Shown here piece by piece: positions 16,420 to 24,711 of a stretch of 64,000 nt of DNA; the stretch's first letter is position 1; each line of letters begins with the position of its first letter. The DNA is taken from NCBI RefSeq assembly GCF_029813785.1, contig NZ_JARVKY010000016.1, positions 1 to 64,000 of the forward strand. The letters are read 5' to 3'. This stretch comes from Streptomyces sp. DH41. GTDB taxonomy: Bacteria; Actinomycetota; Actinomycetes; Streptomycetales; Streptomycetaceae. The position numbers were made by a program, and so were the translations under genes. The notes under the pieces are model-generated. The model did no database searches. It saw nothing but the letters and a program-made list of their open reading frames with translations, and had not been told where the DNA came from.

Positions 16420-16440
16420 ATATACCCCTGGCGGGTATAT
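16420..16440. promoter_or_regulatory. CsoR operator
   Basis: ATATACCC-CTGGC-GGGTATAT has perfect 8-bp arms around 5 bp. This is the known CsoR box form (GTATACC/C-rich centre/GGTATAC). It lies in the 285-bp gap between csoR (-) and the DUF47-pit operon (+), closer to csoR. Control of csoR is expected; an effect on the pit promoter is possible but unproven. Confidence 0.85.
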
Positions 16441-16605
16441 GGTAACGAACTTTGCGGGGTAGAGGGGCCTTGACAGTGTCCCGTCGTCGCCCCCCTGCTC
16501 ATCACTGTGCCTGATGGGCGACACTGGGGGACGGCCCGTTAGCAGTGGCCGGATGATGCGCCTAGCATCAGCCTGACCGAAACCGATGCACCCCGAGGAC
16601 CCCAC

Positions 16606-17226
16606 GTGCGCTTTCGTCTAACCCCCAGGGAGACGAGCTTCTACGACATGTTCGCCGCCTCAGCGGACAACATCGTCACGGGCTCCAAGCTCCTGATGGA
16701 ACTGCTCGGGGCGGACGCATCCGCCCGGGCCGAGATCGCAGAGCGTATGCGGGCCGCCGAACACGCGGGTGACGACGCCACGCACGCGATCTTCCACCAG
16801 CTGAACTCCTCGTTCATCACGCCGTTCGACCGCGAGGACATCTACAACCTCGCGTCGTCCCTCGACGACATCATGGACTTCATGGAGGAGGCCGTCGACC
16901 TGGTCGTCCTCTACAACATCGAGGAGCTGCCCAAGGGCGTCGACCAGCAGATCGAGGTACTGGCGCGGGCCGCCGAGCTGACCGCCGAGGCCATGCCGAA
17001 CCTGCGGACCATGGACAACCTCACCGAGTACTGGATCGAGGTCAACCGGCTGGAGAACCAGGCCGACCAGGTCCACCGCAAGCTGCTCGCCCACCTCTTC
17101 AACGGCTCGTACGAGGCCATCGAGGTGCTGAAGCTGAAGCAGATCGTGGACGTTCTGGAAGAGGCGGCCGACGCCTTCGAGCACGTGGCGAACACGGTGG
17201 AGACCATCGCGGTCAAGGAGTCCTGA
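16606..17226 (+). CDS. DUF47 (PhoU-like) accessory protein of Pit transporter
   Basis: A 206-residue all-helical protein of the DUF47 family, distant from PhoU. It carries the paired acidic metal-binding motifs expected for the fold: FDREDIYNLASSLDDIMDFM and VLKLKQIVDVLEEAADAFEH. It starts at GTG with GAGGA upstream. The pit gene follows after 7 bp, the usual arrangement in bacteria. DUF47 proteins modulate Pit-mediated phosphate uptake at the cytoplasmic face of the membrane. Confidence 0.9.
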   Translation: MRFRLTPRETSFYDMFAASADNIVTGSKLLMELLGADASARAEIAERMRAAEHAGDDATHAIFHQLNSSFITPFDREDIYNLASSLDDIMDFMEEAVDLVVLYNIEELPKGVDQQIEVLARAAELTAEAMPNLRTMDNLTEYWIEVNRLENQADQVHRKLLAHLFNGSYEAIEVLKLKQIVDVLEEAADAFEHVANTVETIAVKES

Positions 17227-17233
17227 CCCCTTC

Positions 17234-18232
17234 ATGGACACCTTCGCACTGGTCGTGACCATCGGGGTCGCGCTCTTCTTCACGTACACCAACGGTTTCC
17301 ACGACTCGGCGAACGCGATCGCGACGTCCGTGTCGACGCGTGCGCTGACGCCCCGTGCGGCGCTCGCGATGGCCGCCGTCATGAACCTCGCCGGCGCGTT
17401 CATGGGATCCGGGGTCGCCAAGACCGTCAGCGAGGGGGTGATCGAGACCCCCGAGGGCTCGAAGGGGATGGGCATCCTCTTCGCGGCGCTCGTGGGCGCG
17501 ATCGTCTGGAACCTCATCACCTGGTACTTCGGCCTGCCCTCCTCGTCCTCGCACGCGCTGTTCGGCGGCATGGTCGGGGCGGCGCTGGCCGGGAGTACGA
17601 CCGTGTACTGGCAGGGGGTCGTCGACAAGATCGTCATCCCCATGTTCCTGTCGCCGGTGATCGGTCTGCTCGCCGGGTATCTGGTGATGACCGCGATCAT
17701 GTGGATCTTCCGGCGGGCCAATCCGCACAAGGCCAAGCGGGGCTTCCGCATCGCGCAGACGGTGTCGGCGGCGGGCATGGCGCTGGGGCACGGCCTCCAG
17801 GACGCGCAGAAGACGATGGGCATCGTGGTGATGGCGCTGGTCATCGCCGACGTCGAGGACTACGGCGATCCCATTCCGGTGTGGGTGAAGATCGCCTGTG
17901 CGCTGATGCTGTCCGCGGGGACGTACGCGGGTGGCTGGCGCATCATGCGGACGCTCGGGCGGAAGATCATCGAGCTGGATCCGCCGCAGGGGTTCGCCGC
18001 GGAGACCACGGGCGCGTCGATCATGTTCGGGTCGGCGTTCCTGTTCCACGCGCCGATCTCGACGACGCATGTCATCACCTCGTCGATCATGGGTGTGGGG
18101 GCGACGAAGCGGGTGAATGCCGTGCGGTGGGGGGTCGCGCGGAACATCATCATGGGGTGGTTCATTACGATGCCGGCGGCCGCGGTGGTGGCCGCGGTGT
18201 CGTTCTGGGTCGTGAATCTGGCGTTTCTGTAG
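17234..18232 (+). CDS. pit: Low-affinity inorganic phosphate transporter, Pit family
   Basis: A 332-residue PHO4-family symporter with about ten transmembrane segments. Both halves carry the inverted-repeat signature: NGFHDSANAIATSVSTRAL with GLPSSSSHALFGG in the first, and LGHGLQDAQKTMGI with APISTTHVITSSIMG in the second. It brings in metal-phosphate driven by protons when phosphate is plentiful, complementing the high-affinity Pst system encoded just downstream on the other strand. Cotranscribed with the DUF47 gene. Confidence 0.95.
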   Translation: MDTFALVVTIGVALFFTYTNGFHDSANAIATSVSTRALTPRAALAMAAVMNLAGAFMGSGVAKTVSEGVIETPEGSKGMGILFAALVGAIVWNLITWYFGLPSSSSHALFGGMVGAALAGSTTVYWQGVVDKIVIPMFLSPVIGLLAGYLVMTAIMWIFRRANPHKAKRGFRIAQTVSAAGMALGHGLQDAQKTMGIVVMALVIADVEDYGDPIPVWVKIACALMLSAGTYAGGWRIMRTLGRKIIELDPPQGFAAETTGASIMFGSAFLFHAPISTTHVITSSIMGVGATKRVNAVRWGVARNIIMGWFITMPAAAVVAAVSFWVVNLAFL

Positions 18233-18290
18233 CGGTTGTCCGGCGTGGGGGCGGGCCGGGGGTGGGTGCGCTGCCCGGCGTGGCGGGGTG

Positions 18291-18392
18291 CCTTCCCCAC
18301 TCTCGGCTTCGCTCGAGCGGGAGGTGCCCCCACCGCCCACCCGTGCCGCCCTGTGGGTACCTCCCAGGCCGTTCAGGCACTGGGGGAGGCAC
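18291..18392. repeat. Streptomyces dispersed palindromic element
   Basis: The first part (18291-18333) has the core CTCTCGGCTTCGCTCGAGCG flanked by C-rich arms. A near-identical copy, inverted, occurs inside the acetyltransferase gene at 63416-63461. The second part (18355-18392) pairs TACCTCCCAG with CTGGGGGAGG. Elements of this form are scattered in Streptomyces intergenic DNA. Here it follows pit and may help end its transcript. Confidence 0.7.
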
Positions 18393-18416
18393 GACTGCCC
18401 GCAGCTGCGTAGCTAA

Positions 18417-18449
18417 GAGGGCCCGCCCCCGGTTCGGGGGCGGGCCCTT
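18417..18449 (-). terminator. Terminator after pstB, probably bidirectional
   Basis: A 12-bp GC-perfect stem (18419-18430 with 18436-18447), extended by two weaker pairs, with a 5-base loop. It lies about 55 bp beyond the pstB stop and also faces the end of pit. Confidence 0.85.
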
Positions 18450-18503
18450 GTGCTCCTCGCGGTGGCACCGCCATGCAGCACCGCGAGGGGACTGGGTTCG
18501 GGC

Positions 18504-19280
18504 CTAGCCGAAGCGGCCCGAGATGTAGTCCTCCGTGGCCTGGACCGACGGGTTGGAGAAGATGCGCTCCGTCTCGTCGATCTCGATCAGCTTGCCGGGC
18601 TGGCCGACCGCCGCCAGGTTGAAGAACGCCGTACGGTCCGAGACACGCGCCGCCTGCTGCATGTTGTGCGTCACGATGACGATCGTGAAGCGCTCCTTCA
18701 GCTCGCCGATCAGGTCCTCGATGGCGAGGGTCGAGATCGGGTCCAGGGCGGAGCAGGGCTCGTCCATGAGCAGCACGTTCGGCTCGACCGCGATCGCGCG
18801 GGCGATGCACAGGCGCTGCTGCTGACCGCCGGAGAGGCCGGAGCCCGGCTTGTTCAGGCGGTCCTTCACCTCGTTCCAGAGGTTGGCGCCGCGCAGGGAC
18901 TTCTCGACGACGTCGTCCAGTTCGGACTTCTTGAACTTGCCGTTGAGCTTCAGGCCGGCGGCGACGTTGTCGTACACCGACATGGTCGGGAACGGGTTCG
19001 GCCGCTGGAAGACCATGCCGACCTCGCGCCGCACGGCCACCGGGTCGATGCCCGTGCCGTACAGGTTCTCGTCGTCGAGCATGACCTTGCCCTCGACCCG
19101 GCCGCCCGGCGTGACCTCGTGCATGCGGTTGAGCGTGCGCAGGAACGTGGACTTGCCGCAGCCGGAGGGGCCGATGAAGGCCGTCACCGAGCGGGGTTCG
19201 ACGGTCATCGAGATGTCCTCGATGGCCAGGAAGGAGCTGTAGTAGGCGTTGAGGCCGCTGACATCTATGCGCTTGGCCAT
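18504..19280 (-). CDS. pstB: Phosphate ABC transporter ATP-binding protein PstB
   Basis: A 258-residue ABC ATPase with Walker [11 protein letters not shown]-loop [16 protein letters not shown], signature [14 protein letters not shown], Walker [13 protein letters not shown] and H-loop VTHNM. The QRPNPFP and DEPCSALDP wording is diagnostic of PstB. It powers high-affinity phosphate import with PstA and PstC. Start MAKRIDV at 19280 is preferred over an upstream in-frame Met at 19289. It is last in the pstSCAB operon, 84 bp after pstA. Confidence 0.97.
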   Translation of the reverse strand: MAKRIDVSGLNAYYSSFLAIEDISMTVEPRSVTAFIGPSGCGKSTFLRTLNRMHEVTPGGRVEGKVMLDDENLYGTGIDPVAVRREVGMVFQRPNPFPTMSVYDNVAAGLKLNGKFKKSELDDVVEKSLRGANLWNEVKDRLNKPGSGLSGGQQQRLCIARAIAVEPNVLLMDEPCSALDPISTLAIEDLIGELKERFTIVIVTHNMQQAARVSDRTAFFNLAAVGQPGKLIEIDETERIFSNPSVQATEDYISGRFG

Positions 19281-19364
19281 GGAAATCACTGCTTCTTTCG
19301 GGTCGCTGACTGTCTTCGCCTTGGCCGCGTCAGCGGCCGGCCGCGCGGCTGTGCCGCATAGATG

Positions 19365-20420
19365 TCACTTCGGGGCCTTCCAGCGGGCGATACCGCGGGC
19401 CAGAAGGTTGAGGACCATGATGAACGCGATGAGCGTCAGAGCCGCCGCCCACGCGCGGTCGTACGCCGCGCCGGAGCCGCCACTGTTGGAGTACTGCAGA
19501 TAGATGTACATCGGCAGCGATTCCTGCGCGTCCTGGAACGGGTTCGCGTTGATGAAGTCCGTGCCCCAGACCAGCAGCAGCACGGGGGCCGTCTCGCCGG
19601 TGATGCGGGCGACGGCCAGCATGACGCCGGTGGTGATGCCGCCGATCGACGTCGGCAGGACCACCTTCAGGATCGTGCGCCACTTCGGCACACCGAGCGC
19701 CAGGGACGCCTCGCGCAGCTCGTTCGGGACGAGCTTGAGCATCTCCTCGGTGGAGCGGACGACCACCGGGATCATCAGGATCGCCAGGGCCAGCGAACCG
19801 GCGAAGCCGGACGGGCCCATGTCCAGCATCAGGATCCAGGTGCTGAGGATGAACAGACCGGCGACGATCGACGGGATGCCCGTCATGACGTCGACGAAGA
19901 AGGTGACGGCCTTGGCGAGCTTGCCGCGCCCGTACTCGACCAGGTAGATCGCGGTCAGCACACCGACGGGCACGGAGATCACCGCGGCGATGCCGACCTG
20001 CTCCAGGGTGCCGAGGATGGCGTGGTAGATACCGCCGCCGGGCTCGGAGTCCCGGACCACGCCCATCGAGTGGGTGAGGAAGTAGCCGTCGAGGACCTTC
20101 ACGCCGCGCTTGACGGTCGCCCAGACCAGGGAGGCCAGCGGGACCACGGCCACGATGAACGCGACCCAGACCATGCTGGTCGCCACCCGGTCCTTGGCCT
20201 GCCGCCCGCCCTCGACGCGCGCCGAGATGACGTACGTGCCCAGGACGAAGAGGACCGCCGCGATCAGGGCCCACTGGATGCTGCTGTTCAGCCCGGCCGC
20301 GGCGCTGATGCCCAGGCCGGCCAAGATCGAGCCGGCGGCGACCGCCCAGAGGAACCACTTGGGCAGCGTGGCGCCGCGCAGCGAGCTGCGGCGCTCGGGG
20401 GTAAGGGTTGCGTTGCTCAT
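19365..20420 (-). CDS. pstA: Phosphate ABC transporter permease PstA
   Basis: A 351-residue permease with six or more transmembrane helices; the EAA-like coupling loop appears as NELREASLALGVPKWRTILK. The segment GIYHAILGTLEQVGIAAVIS is typical of PstA. It forms the transmembrane channel with PstC. Its ATG overlaps the pstC stop by 4 bp, so the two are translated together. Confidence 0.96.
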   Translation of the reverse strand: MSNATLTPERRSSLRGATLPKWFLWAVAAGSILAGLGISAAAGLNSSIQWALIAAVLFVLGTYVISARVEGGRQAKDRVATSMVWVAFIVAVVPLASLVWATVKRGVKVLDGYFLTHSMGVVRDSEPGGGIYHAILGTLEQVGIAAVISVPVGVLTAIYLVEYGRGKLAKAVTFFVDVMTGIPSIVAGLFILSTWILMLDMGPSGFAGSLALAILMIPVVVRSTEEMLKLVPNELREASLALGVPKWRTILKVVLPTSIGGITTGVMLAVARITGETAPVLLLVWGTDFINANPFQDAQESLPMYIYLQYSNSGGSGAAYDRAWAAALTLIAFIMVLNLLARGIARWKAPK

Positions 20421-21430
20421 GCGTTGGCCCCCGAGTACTCCTTGCGGCGGGCGATGATCATCCGGGCCGCGCCGTTGACCAGCAGGGTGATGACGAAGAG
20501 GACGAGACCGGAGGCGATCAGCGCGTCACGGCCCATCTCGCTCGCCTCGTTGAACTTGCTGGCGATGTTCTGGGCGAAGGTGCCGCCGCCCGTGTCGAGC
20601 AGGCTGAGGTTGATCTCGAAGCTGGAGGAGAGCACCATCGCCACGGCCATCGTCTCGCCGAGCGCGCGGCCGAGGCCGAGCATCGAGGCGGAGATGACGC
20701 CGGAGCGGCCGAAGGGCAGCACCGACATGCGGATGACCTCCCAGCGCGTGGCGCCGAGGGCCAGTGCGGCCTCCTCGTGCATGCGCGGGACCTGCCGGAA
20801 GACCTCACGGCTGACGTTGGTGATGATCGGCAGGATCATGATCGCGAGCAGGATGCCCACGGTGAACAGCGAGCGCGGGGCGCCGTCGTTCCACTCGAAG
20901 ATGCCGGTCCAGCCGAGGTAGTCGTCCAGCCAGCCGAAGAGCCCCTCCATGTGCGGCACGAGGACGAGCGCGCCCCACAGGCCGTAGACGATCGAGGGCA
21001 CGGCGGCGAGCAGGTCGATCACGTACCCGATCAGGCCGCCCAGCCTGCGCGGCGCGTAGTGCGTGATGAACAGGGCGATACCGACCGCGATCGGGACCGC
21101 GACGGCCATCGCGATGACCGACGACACGATGGTGCCGAAGGCCAGGACCGCGATGCCGAACTCCGGCGGCATGCCGGTCGGGTTCCACTCGAGGTACGTG
21201 AAGAAGTTGGCCTCGTTCTTGCTGATGGCGATCGAGGCGCGGTAGGTGAGGAAGGCCGCGATGGCGGCCATGATGACCAGCACGAGGACGCCGGACCCGC
21301 GGGAGAGCGCGAGGAAGATCCGGTCGCCGGGGCGGGTGGCGCCGCGTGCGGCGCGGCTGGTCCCGCCCCCCGGGGGCTGATGCGGTACGGGGGCTGGTGC
21401 TGGCTTCTGGGGATCAGTGGTTATGTCCAT
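20417..21430 (-). CDS. pstC: Phosphate ABC transporter permease PstC
   Basis: A 337-residue permease. A Pro-rich cytosolic head precedes a first helix (GSGVLVLVIMAAIAAFLT). The coupling loop is MHEEAALALGATRWEVIRMS. PstC-type features include the soluble stretch before GTIVSSVIAMAVAVPIAVGI and AAVPSIVYGLWGA. It pairs with PstA in the import channel. ATG preceded by GGAGAAACCCG; 130 bp downstream of pstS, with a stem-loop between. Confidence 0.96.
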   Translation of the reverse strand: MDITTDPQKPAPAPVPHQPPGGGTSRAARGATRPGDRIFLALSRGSGVLVLVIMAAIAAFLTYRASIAISKNEANFFTYLEWNPTGMPPEFGIAVLAFGTIVSSVIAMAVAVPIAVGIALFITHYAPRRLGGLIGYVIDLLAAVPSIVYGLWGALVLVPHMEGLFGWLDDYLGWTGIFEWNDGAPRSLFTVGILLAIMILPIITNVSREVFRQVPRMHEEAALALGATRWEVIRMSVLPFGRSGVISASMLGLGRALGETMAVAMVLSSSFEINLSLLDTGGGTFAQNIASKFNEASEMGRDALIASGLVLFVITLLVNGAARMIIARRKEYSGANA

Positions 21431-21519
21431 CGGGTTTCTCCGGTCTGCGGAGCCGTCGTACGCGGCGGCTCGGGCGGAGCCGTCCGTCTCGGGGGCTCCT
21501 GGCGGCGGTGCACCGGACG

Positions 21520-21555
21520 GTGCGGTCCGGCCCCCGTGCGGAGGCCGGACCGCAC
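21520..21555 (-). terminator. pstS-pstC intergenic stem-loop (attenuator)
   Basis: A 13-bp perfect stem (21520-21532 with 21543-21555) directly follows the pstS stop at 21561 inside the operon. A partial terminator or mRNA-stabilising hairpin here would give more PstS than transport complex, as is usual for binding-protein genes. Confidence 0.75.
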
Positions 21556-21560
21556 TCGGG

Positions 21561-22688
21561 TCAGCTCAGGCCCGAGATGGTCTCGCGGACCTTGGTGATG
21601 ATCTCGGTGGGCATCGGGGCGTAGCCGGCGTCCTTCAGCAGGCCCTGGCCGTCCTCCGAGGCGATGTAGTTCAGGAAGGACTTGGCGGCGGGCAGGCTCT
21701 CCGCCTTGTTGCCCTTGTCGCAGACGATCTCGTACGTCACGAGGACGAGCGGGTAGGCACCGTCGGCCGCCGGCGTGTAGTCCAGCTCCAGCGCGAGGTC
21801 CTTGCCGGTGCCGACGACCTTGGCCGCGCCGATGGCGGCGGTGGCGTTGTCGACGGTGGCCTTGACGGGCTCGGCCGCCTCGGTCTTGATGTCGACGGTC
21901 TTCACGCCGTCCTTGGCGTACGACAGCTCGAAGTACGAGATGGCGCCCGAGGTCTGCTTCACCTGCTGGGCGAGGCCGGAGGAGCCCTGCGCGGACTGGC
22001 CGCCCTTGGCCTCCCAGGACTTGCCGCCCTCGTACTTCCAGTCCTGCGGCGCGGCGGCCTTCAGGTACTTGGTGAAGTTGTCCGTGGTGCCGGACTCGTC
22101 CGAGCGGTGGAAGGCCTGGATCTTGAGGTCGGGCAGCTTCGCCTCGGGGTTGAGCTTGGCGATCGCCTCGTCGTTCCAGTTGGTGATCTTGCTGTCGAAG
22201 ATCTGGGCGAGCGTCGGGGCGTCCAGGACCAGCGTGTCGACGCCGGGGACGTTGAAGCCCACGGCGATCGGGCCGCCGACCATCGGCAGGTCGATGGCCT
22301 GGCCGTCCTTGCAGACTTCCTTGGACTTCGCGATCTCGTCGGGCTTCAGCGCCGAGTCCGAGCCGGCGAAGGCGGTCTGGCCCTGGAGGAACGCGGTGAT
22401 GCCCGCGCCGGAACCGGTCGGGTTGTAGTTGAGCTGTACGTCCTTGCAGGCCGCGGCGTACTGCGCCACCCAGGCGTCGATCGCGTTCTTCTGGGCGGAG
22501 GAGCCGGAGGCCTGGATCTGGCCCTTGGCGTCGTCGCACTTGATGTTGCTGTTGGCGGCGGCGCTGGCGTCACCGCCGTTGCTCTTGCCGCCGGTGTCGT
22601 CCGAGCCGCACGCCGTGAGGGCCAGGGCGCCGGAGACGGCGAGAGCACCGAGAGCGAGGGCCCGCCGGTTCATGCGCTGAAGCTTCAC
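21561..22688 (-). CDS. pstS: Phosphate-binding lipoprotein PstS
   Basis: A 375-residue lipoprotein. The signal peptide ends in LALTACGSDD, a good lipobox (LTAC). The phosphate-binding fold shows IQASGSSAQKNAIDAWVAQY, NYNPTGSGAGITAFLQGQ and FHRSDESGTTDNFTKYL, whose Ser, Thr, Asp and Arg residues hold phosphate. The start is a GTG with GAAGGA nine bases upstream. It heads the pstSCAB operon behind a PHO box array. It captures phosphate outside the membrane for PstCA. Confidence 0.97.
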   Translation of the reverse strand: MKLQRMNRRALALGALAVSGALALTACGSDDTGGKSNGGDASAAANSNIKCDDAKGQIQASGSSAQKNAIDAWVAQYAAACKDVQLNYNPTGSGAGITAFLQGQTAFAGSDSALKPDEIAKSKEVCKDGQAIDLPMVGGPIAVGFNVPGVDTLVLDAPTLAQIFDSKITNWNDEAIAKLNPEAKLPDLKIQAFHRSDESGTTDNFTKYLKAAAPQDWKYEGGKSWEAKGGQSAQGSSGLAQQVKQTSGAISYFELSYAKDGVKTVDIKTEAAEPVKATVDNATAAIGAAKVVGTGKDLALELDYTPAADGAYPLVLVTYEIVCDKGNKAESLPAAKSFLNYIASEDGQGLLKDAGYAPMPTEIITKVRETISGLS

Positions 22689-22837
22689 TGAGGGAGTTCC
22701 TTCCAGGAGCCGCCGTCCTGAATCCGGCGGCGTGCGAGGAGTGGCGATGAAGACGATGAGTGCGATTGATCAAGACTGGGTGATACGGACGCCTTTTCGA
22801 GGTGCGACTCGTATCGCGTAAGGCCGAAAGTAGGCAG

Positions 22838-22881
22838 AACAGGTGAAGGCGCCGATGGGCGTAAATGAACGCGGGGTGAAC
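22838..22881 (-). promoter_or_regulatory. PHO box array (PhoP operator) of the pst operon
   Basis: On the minus strand four consecutive 11-nt units occur: GTTCACCCCGC, GTTCATTTACG, CCCATCGGCGC and CTTCACCTGTT. Units 1, 2 and 4 fit the Streptomyces PHO box direct-repeat unit (close to GTTCACCCGGC); unit 3 is degenerate. The spacing is exactly 11 throughout. The array lies 150-195 bp before the pstS start and should bind phosphorylated PhoP to activate the operon under phosphate limitation. Confidence 0.9.
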
Positions 22882-22919
22882 CCCTGTGGACGGTGCGGTG
22901 AGGTCACGGAACGCTTACG

Positions 22920-23375
22920 TCAAGGACACGGAGTGGTTCCGGGCGGGTGCGCCGCGAGCAGGGCGTCGACGAGGGGCCGGTCCAGGGGCCGGGTGAGGCG
23001 GGCGCGGGCCGCCGCCGGCTCCAGCCACAGGATGCGGTCCACCTCGTCGGACGGCGTGAAAGCGCCGGTGGTGGCCGCCGCCGCCCAGTACCGGACCTCC
23101 TTGGGGCGGCCGTGCGCGACGTAGCGCACGGTGGGCAGCTCGGCGCCCGGCGCGGCGGCGTACCCCGTCTCCTCCGCGACCTCGCGCAGGGCGCCCGCGA
23201 GCGGGTCCTCACCGGGCCGCAGCTTGCCCTTCGGGTGCGACCAGTCGTCGTACTTCGGGCGGTGGACGAGGCAGAGTTCCAGGCCGGCGGAGCGGGGGGC
23301 GCGGCGCCACAGGACGCAGCCCGCCGCGTGGACCGTGGGGGAGGTGGAGGCGGTGGCGTCCTCGGCGGGGCTCAC
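22920..23375 (-). CDS. NUDIX hydrolase (MutT-like)
   Basis: About 151 residues from the GTG at 23375, with AGGAGG twelve bases upstream. The NUDIX box reads GEDPLAGALREVAEETGY, with the REVAEETG catalytic core binding Mg2+. It is preceded by WSHPKGKLRPG as in the MutT/diadenosine-polyphosphate group. Gene order (CHAD and Ppk upstream on the same strand) suggests a role in nucleotide or (di)inositol/polyphosphate turnover. The substrate cannot be fixed from sequence. The pstS control region lies just downstream. Confidence 0.88.
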   Translation of the reverse strand: MSPAEDATASTSPTVHAAGCVLWRRAPRSAGLELCLVHRPKYDDWSHPKGKLRPGEDPLAGALREVAEETGYAAAPGAELPTVRYVAHGRPKEVRYWAAAATTGAFTPSDEVDRILWLEPAAARARLTRPLDRPLVDALLAAHPPGTTPCP

Positions 23376-23430
23376 GGTGTGCTTGCGCCTCCTGTCCTGT
23401 GGCGGGCACGCGGCGGAACTACGGCGACTC

Positions 23431-24711
23431 CTACGGCAGCCTGATGGGTTCCTTGCGCCAGCTGTGCTGGAACGCGTACCTCGCCGCCTCCACCTCATGC
23501 CGCTGGTCGGCGTGGAGCACGCCGAGCGCGTACGCCGTCGCCGGGGCGATGCGCGGCGTACGGGCGGCCTGGGCCGCGGCCGCGGCGGCCTCCGAGGCGT
23601 CGCGGTGACGGTTCAGGGCCTCGTCGGCGGCCAGGAGGCGCACGTCCACGGAGCCCAGGGCGGCATCGGGTGCATCGGGGTCATCGCGGCCATCGAGGTC
23701 ATCGAGGTCATCGGCCTGATGGGCGTCTGCCGTGCCTGCCGTGCCTGCCGTGCCTGGCGCGGCAGGCGTGTCTTGCGTGGTTTCCGCGTGCTCGGCGGTC
23801 AGTACTTCGAGCGCGTACCGGTGCAGGCGCAGCAGCAGGCGGACCTGGTGCCACGGGGCGTCCTGGGGATGCGGGACCGGGTCCGGGGAGAGGCCGTGGA
23901 TCAGCGCCTCCGCGTTGTACGGGTTCCCCGCGGTGACCAGGGGGAGCGCGGCCACGGCGTCGGTGAGGCGGTCCTCCGCGGCGGCTGCCAGGAGGCGGAG
24001 GCCGGGGGGCGAGGCGGTGGCGGGGCCGGAGGTCCTCAGCGGCACCTCGCTGGCCAGTAAGGCGACCTTGTCGGCGACCGCGTGGAAGCGGCTGCTGCCC
24101 AGCGCCTGGAGGGCGGTGGAGTGCGCCCGGGTGCGGGCCAGGGTCAACTGACGGTCGAGCAGGGCGCCCGCCTTGGCCGCGCCCACGGTGAGGTTGCCGC
24201 GGTCCGGGGGCGCCGGGCGGGTGGCGGGCACGGTGACGGACACGGCGGCGGTGCGGCCCGCCGACTGCCGGGCCGGGAACGCCGACGAGCCCGACAGCCG
24301 GTGCAGTGCCTGGAGCAGACGTTCCAGGCGGGACGTGTACGCGTGCTCCAGCGCCAGCGTGCCGGACAGCCAGGCCAGCTCGGGGCGCAGGCCCTCCGCC
24401 CAGTCGGGGTCCAGCAGCGGCTGGAAGGTGTGCAGGGTGGCGCTGAGGCGGCGGGCCGCCCGGCGCAGGGCACGGGCCGCGTCGACGTGGCCGACGGGCG
24501 GGGCGGCCCGGTCCGGGCCGTGCGCGCCGTTCCCGCCGGCGCCCGCTCCCGCGCCTGCCCCCGCTCCCGACTCCCGGTGCAGGCGCAGGGCGCGGAGGAA
24601 CTCCGTGGCCTGGGCTCGCAGATAGCTCGCCAGGGCGTCCCCGTCCGGGGGTGCCGGCGGCCGGGCGCCCGCCGTGGGGTGGTCCGTCGGTTCAAGGTGT
24701 CGCTGTGCCAC
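23431..24711 (-). CDS. CHAD domain protein
   Basis: A 426-residue helical protein. It has the conserved His-rich positions expected of CHAD ([21 protein letters not shown]-like block near 80-100 and [11 protein letters not shown] near 310). CHAD domains bind polyphosphate through lines of basic residues and often target proteins to granules. Low-complexity breaks interrupt the domain (GAGAGAGAGG near 50, and an Asp/Ala run near 340-360). Its GTG start overlaps the end of ppk by about 20 bp, so it is coupled to polyphosphate synthesis. Confidence 0.85.
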   Translation of the reverse strand: MAQRHLEPTDHPTAGARPPAPPDGDALASYLRAQATEFLRALRLHRESGAGAGAGAGAGGNGAHGPDRAAPPVGHVDAARALRRAARRLSATLHTFQPLLDPDWAEGLRPELAWLSGTLALEHAYTSRLERLLQALHRLSGSSAFPARQSAGRTAAVSVTVPATRPAPPDRGNLTVGAAKAGALLDRQLTLARTRAHSTALQALGSSRFHAVADKVALLASEVPLRTSGPATASPPGLRLLAAAAEDRLTDAVAALPLVTAGNPYNAEALIHGLSPDPVPHPQDAPWHQVRLLLRLHRYALEVLTAEHAETTQDTPAAPGTAGTAGTADAHQADDLDDLDGRDDPDAPDAALGSVDVRLLAADEALNRHRDASEAAAAAAQAARTPRIAPATAYALGVLHADQRHEVEAARYAFQHSWRKEPIRLP

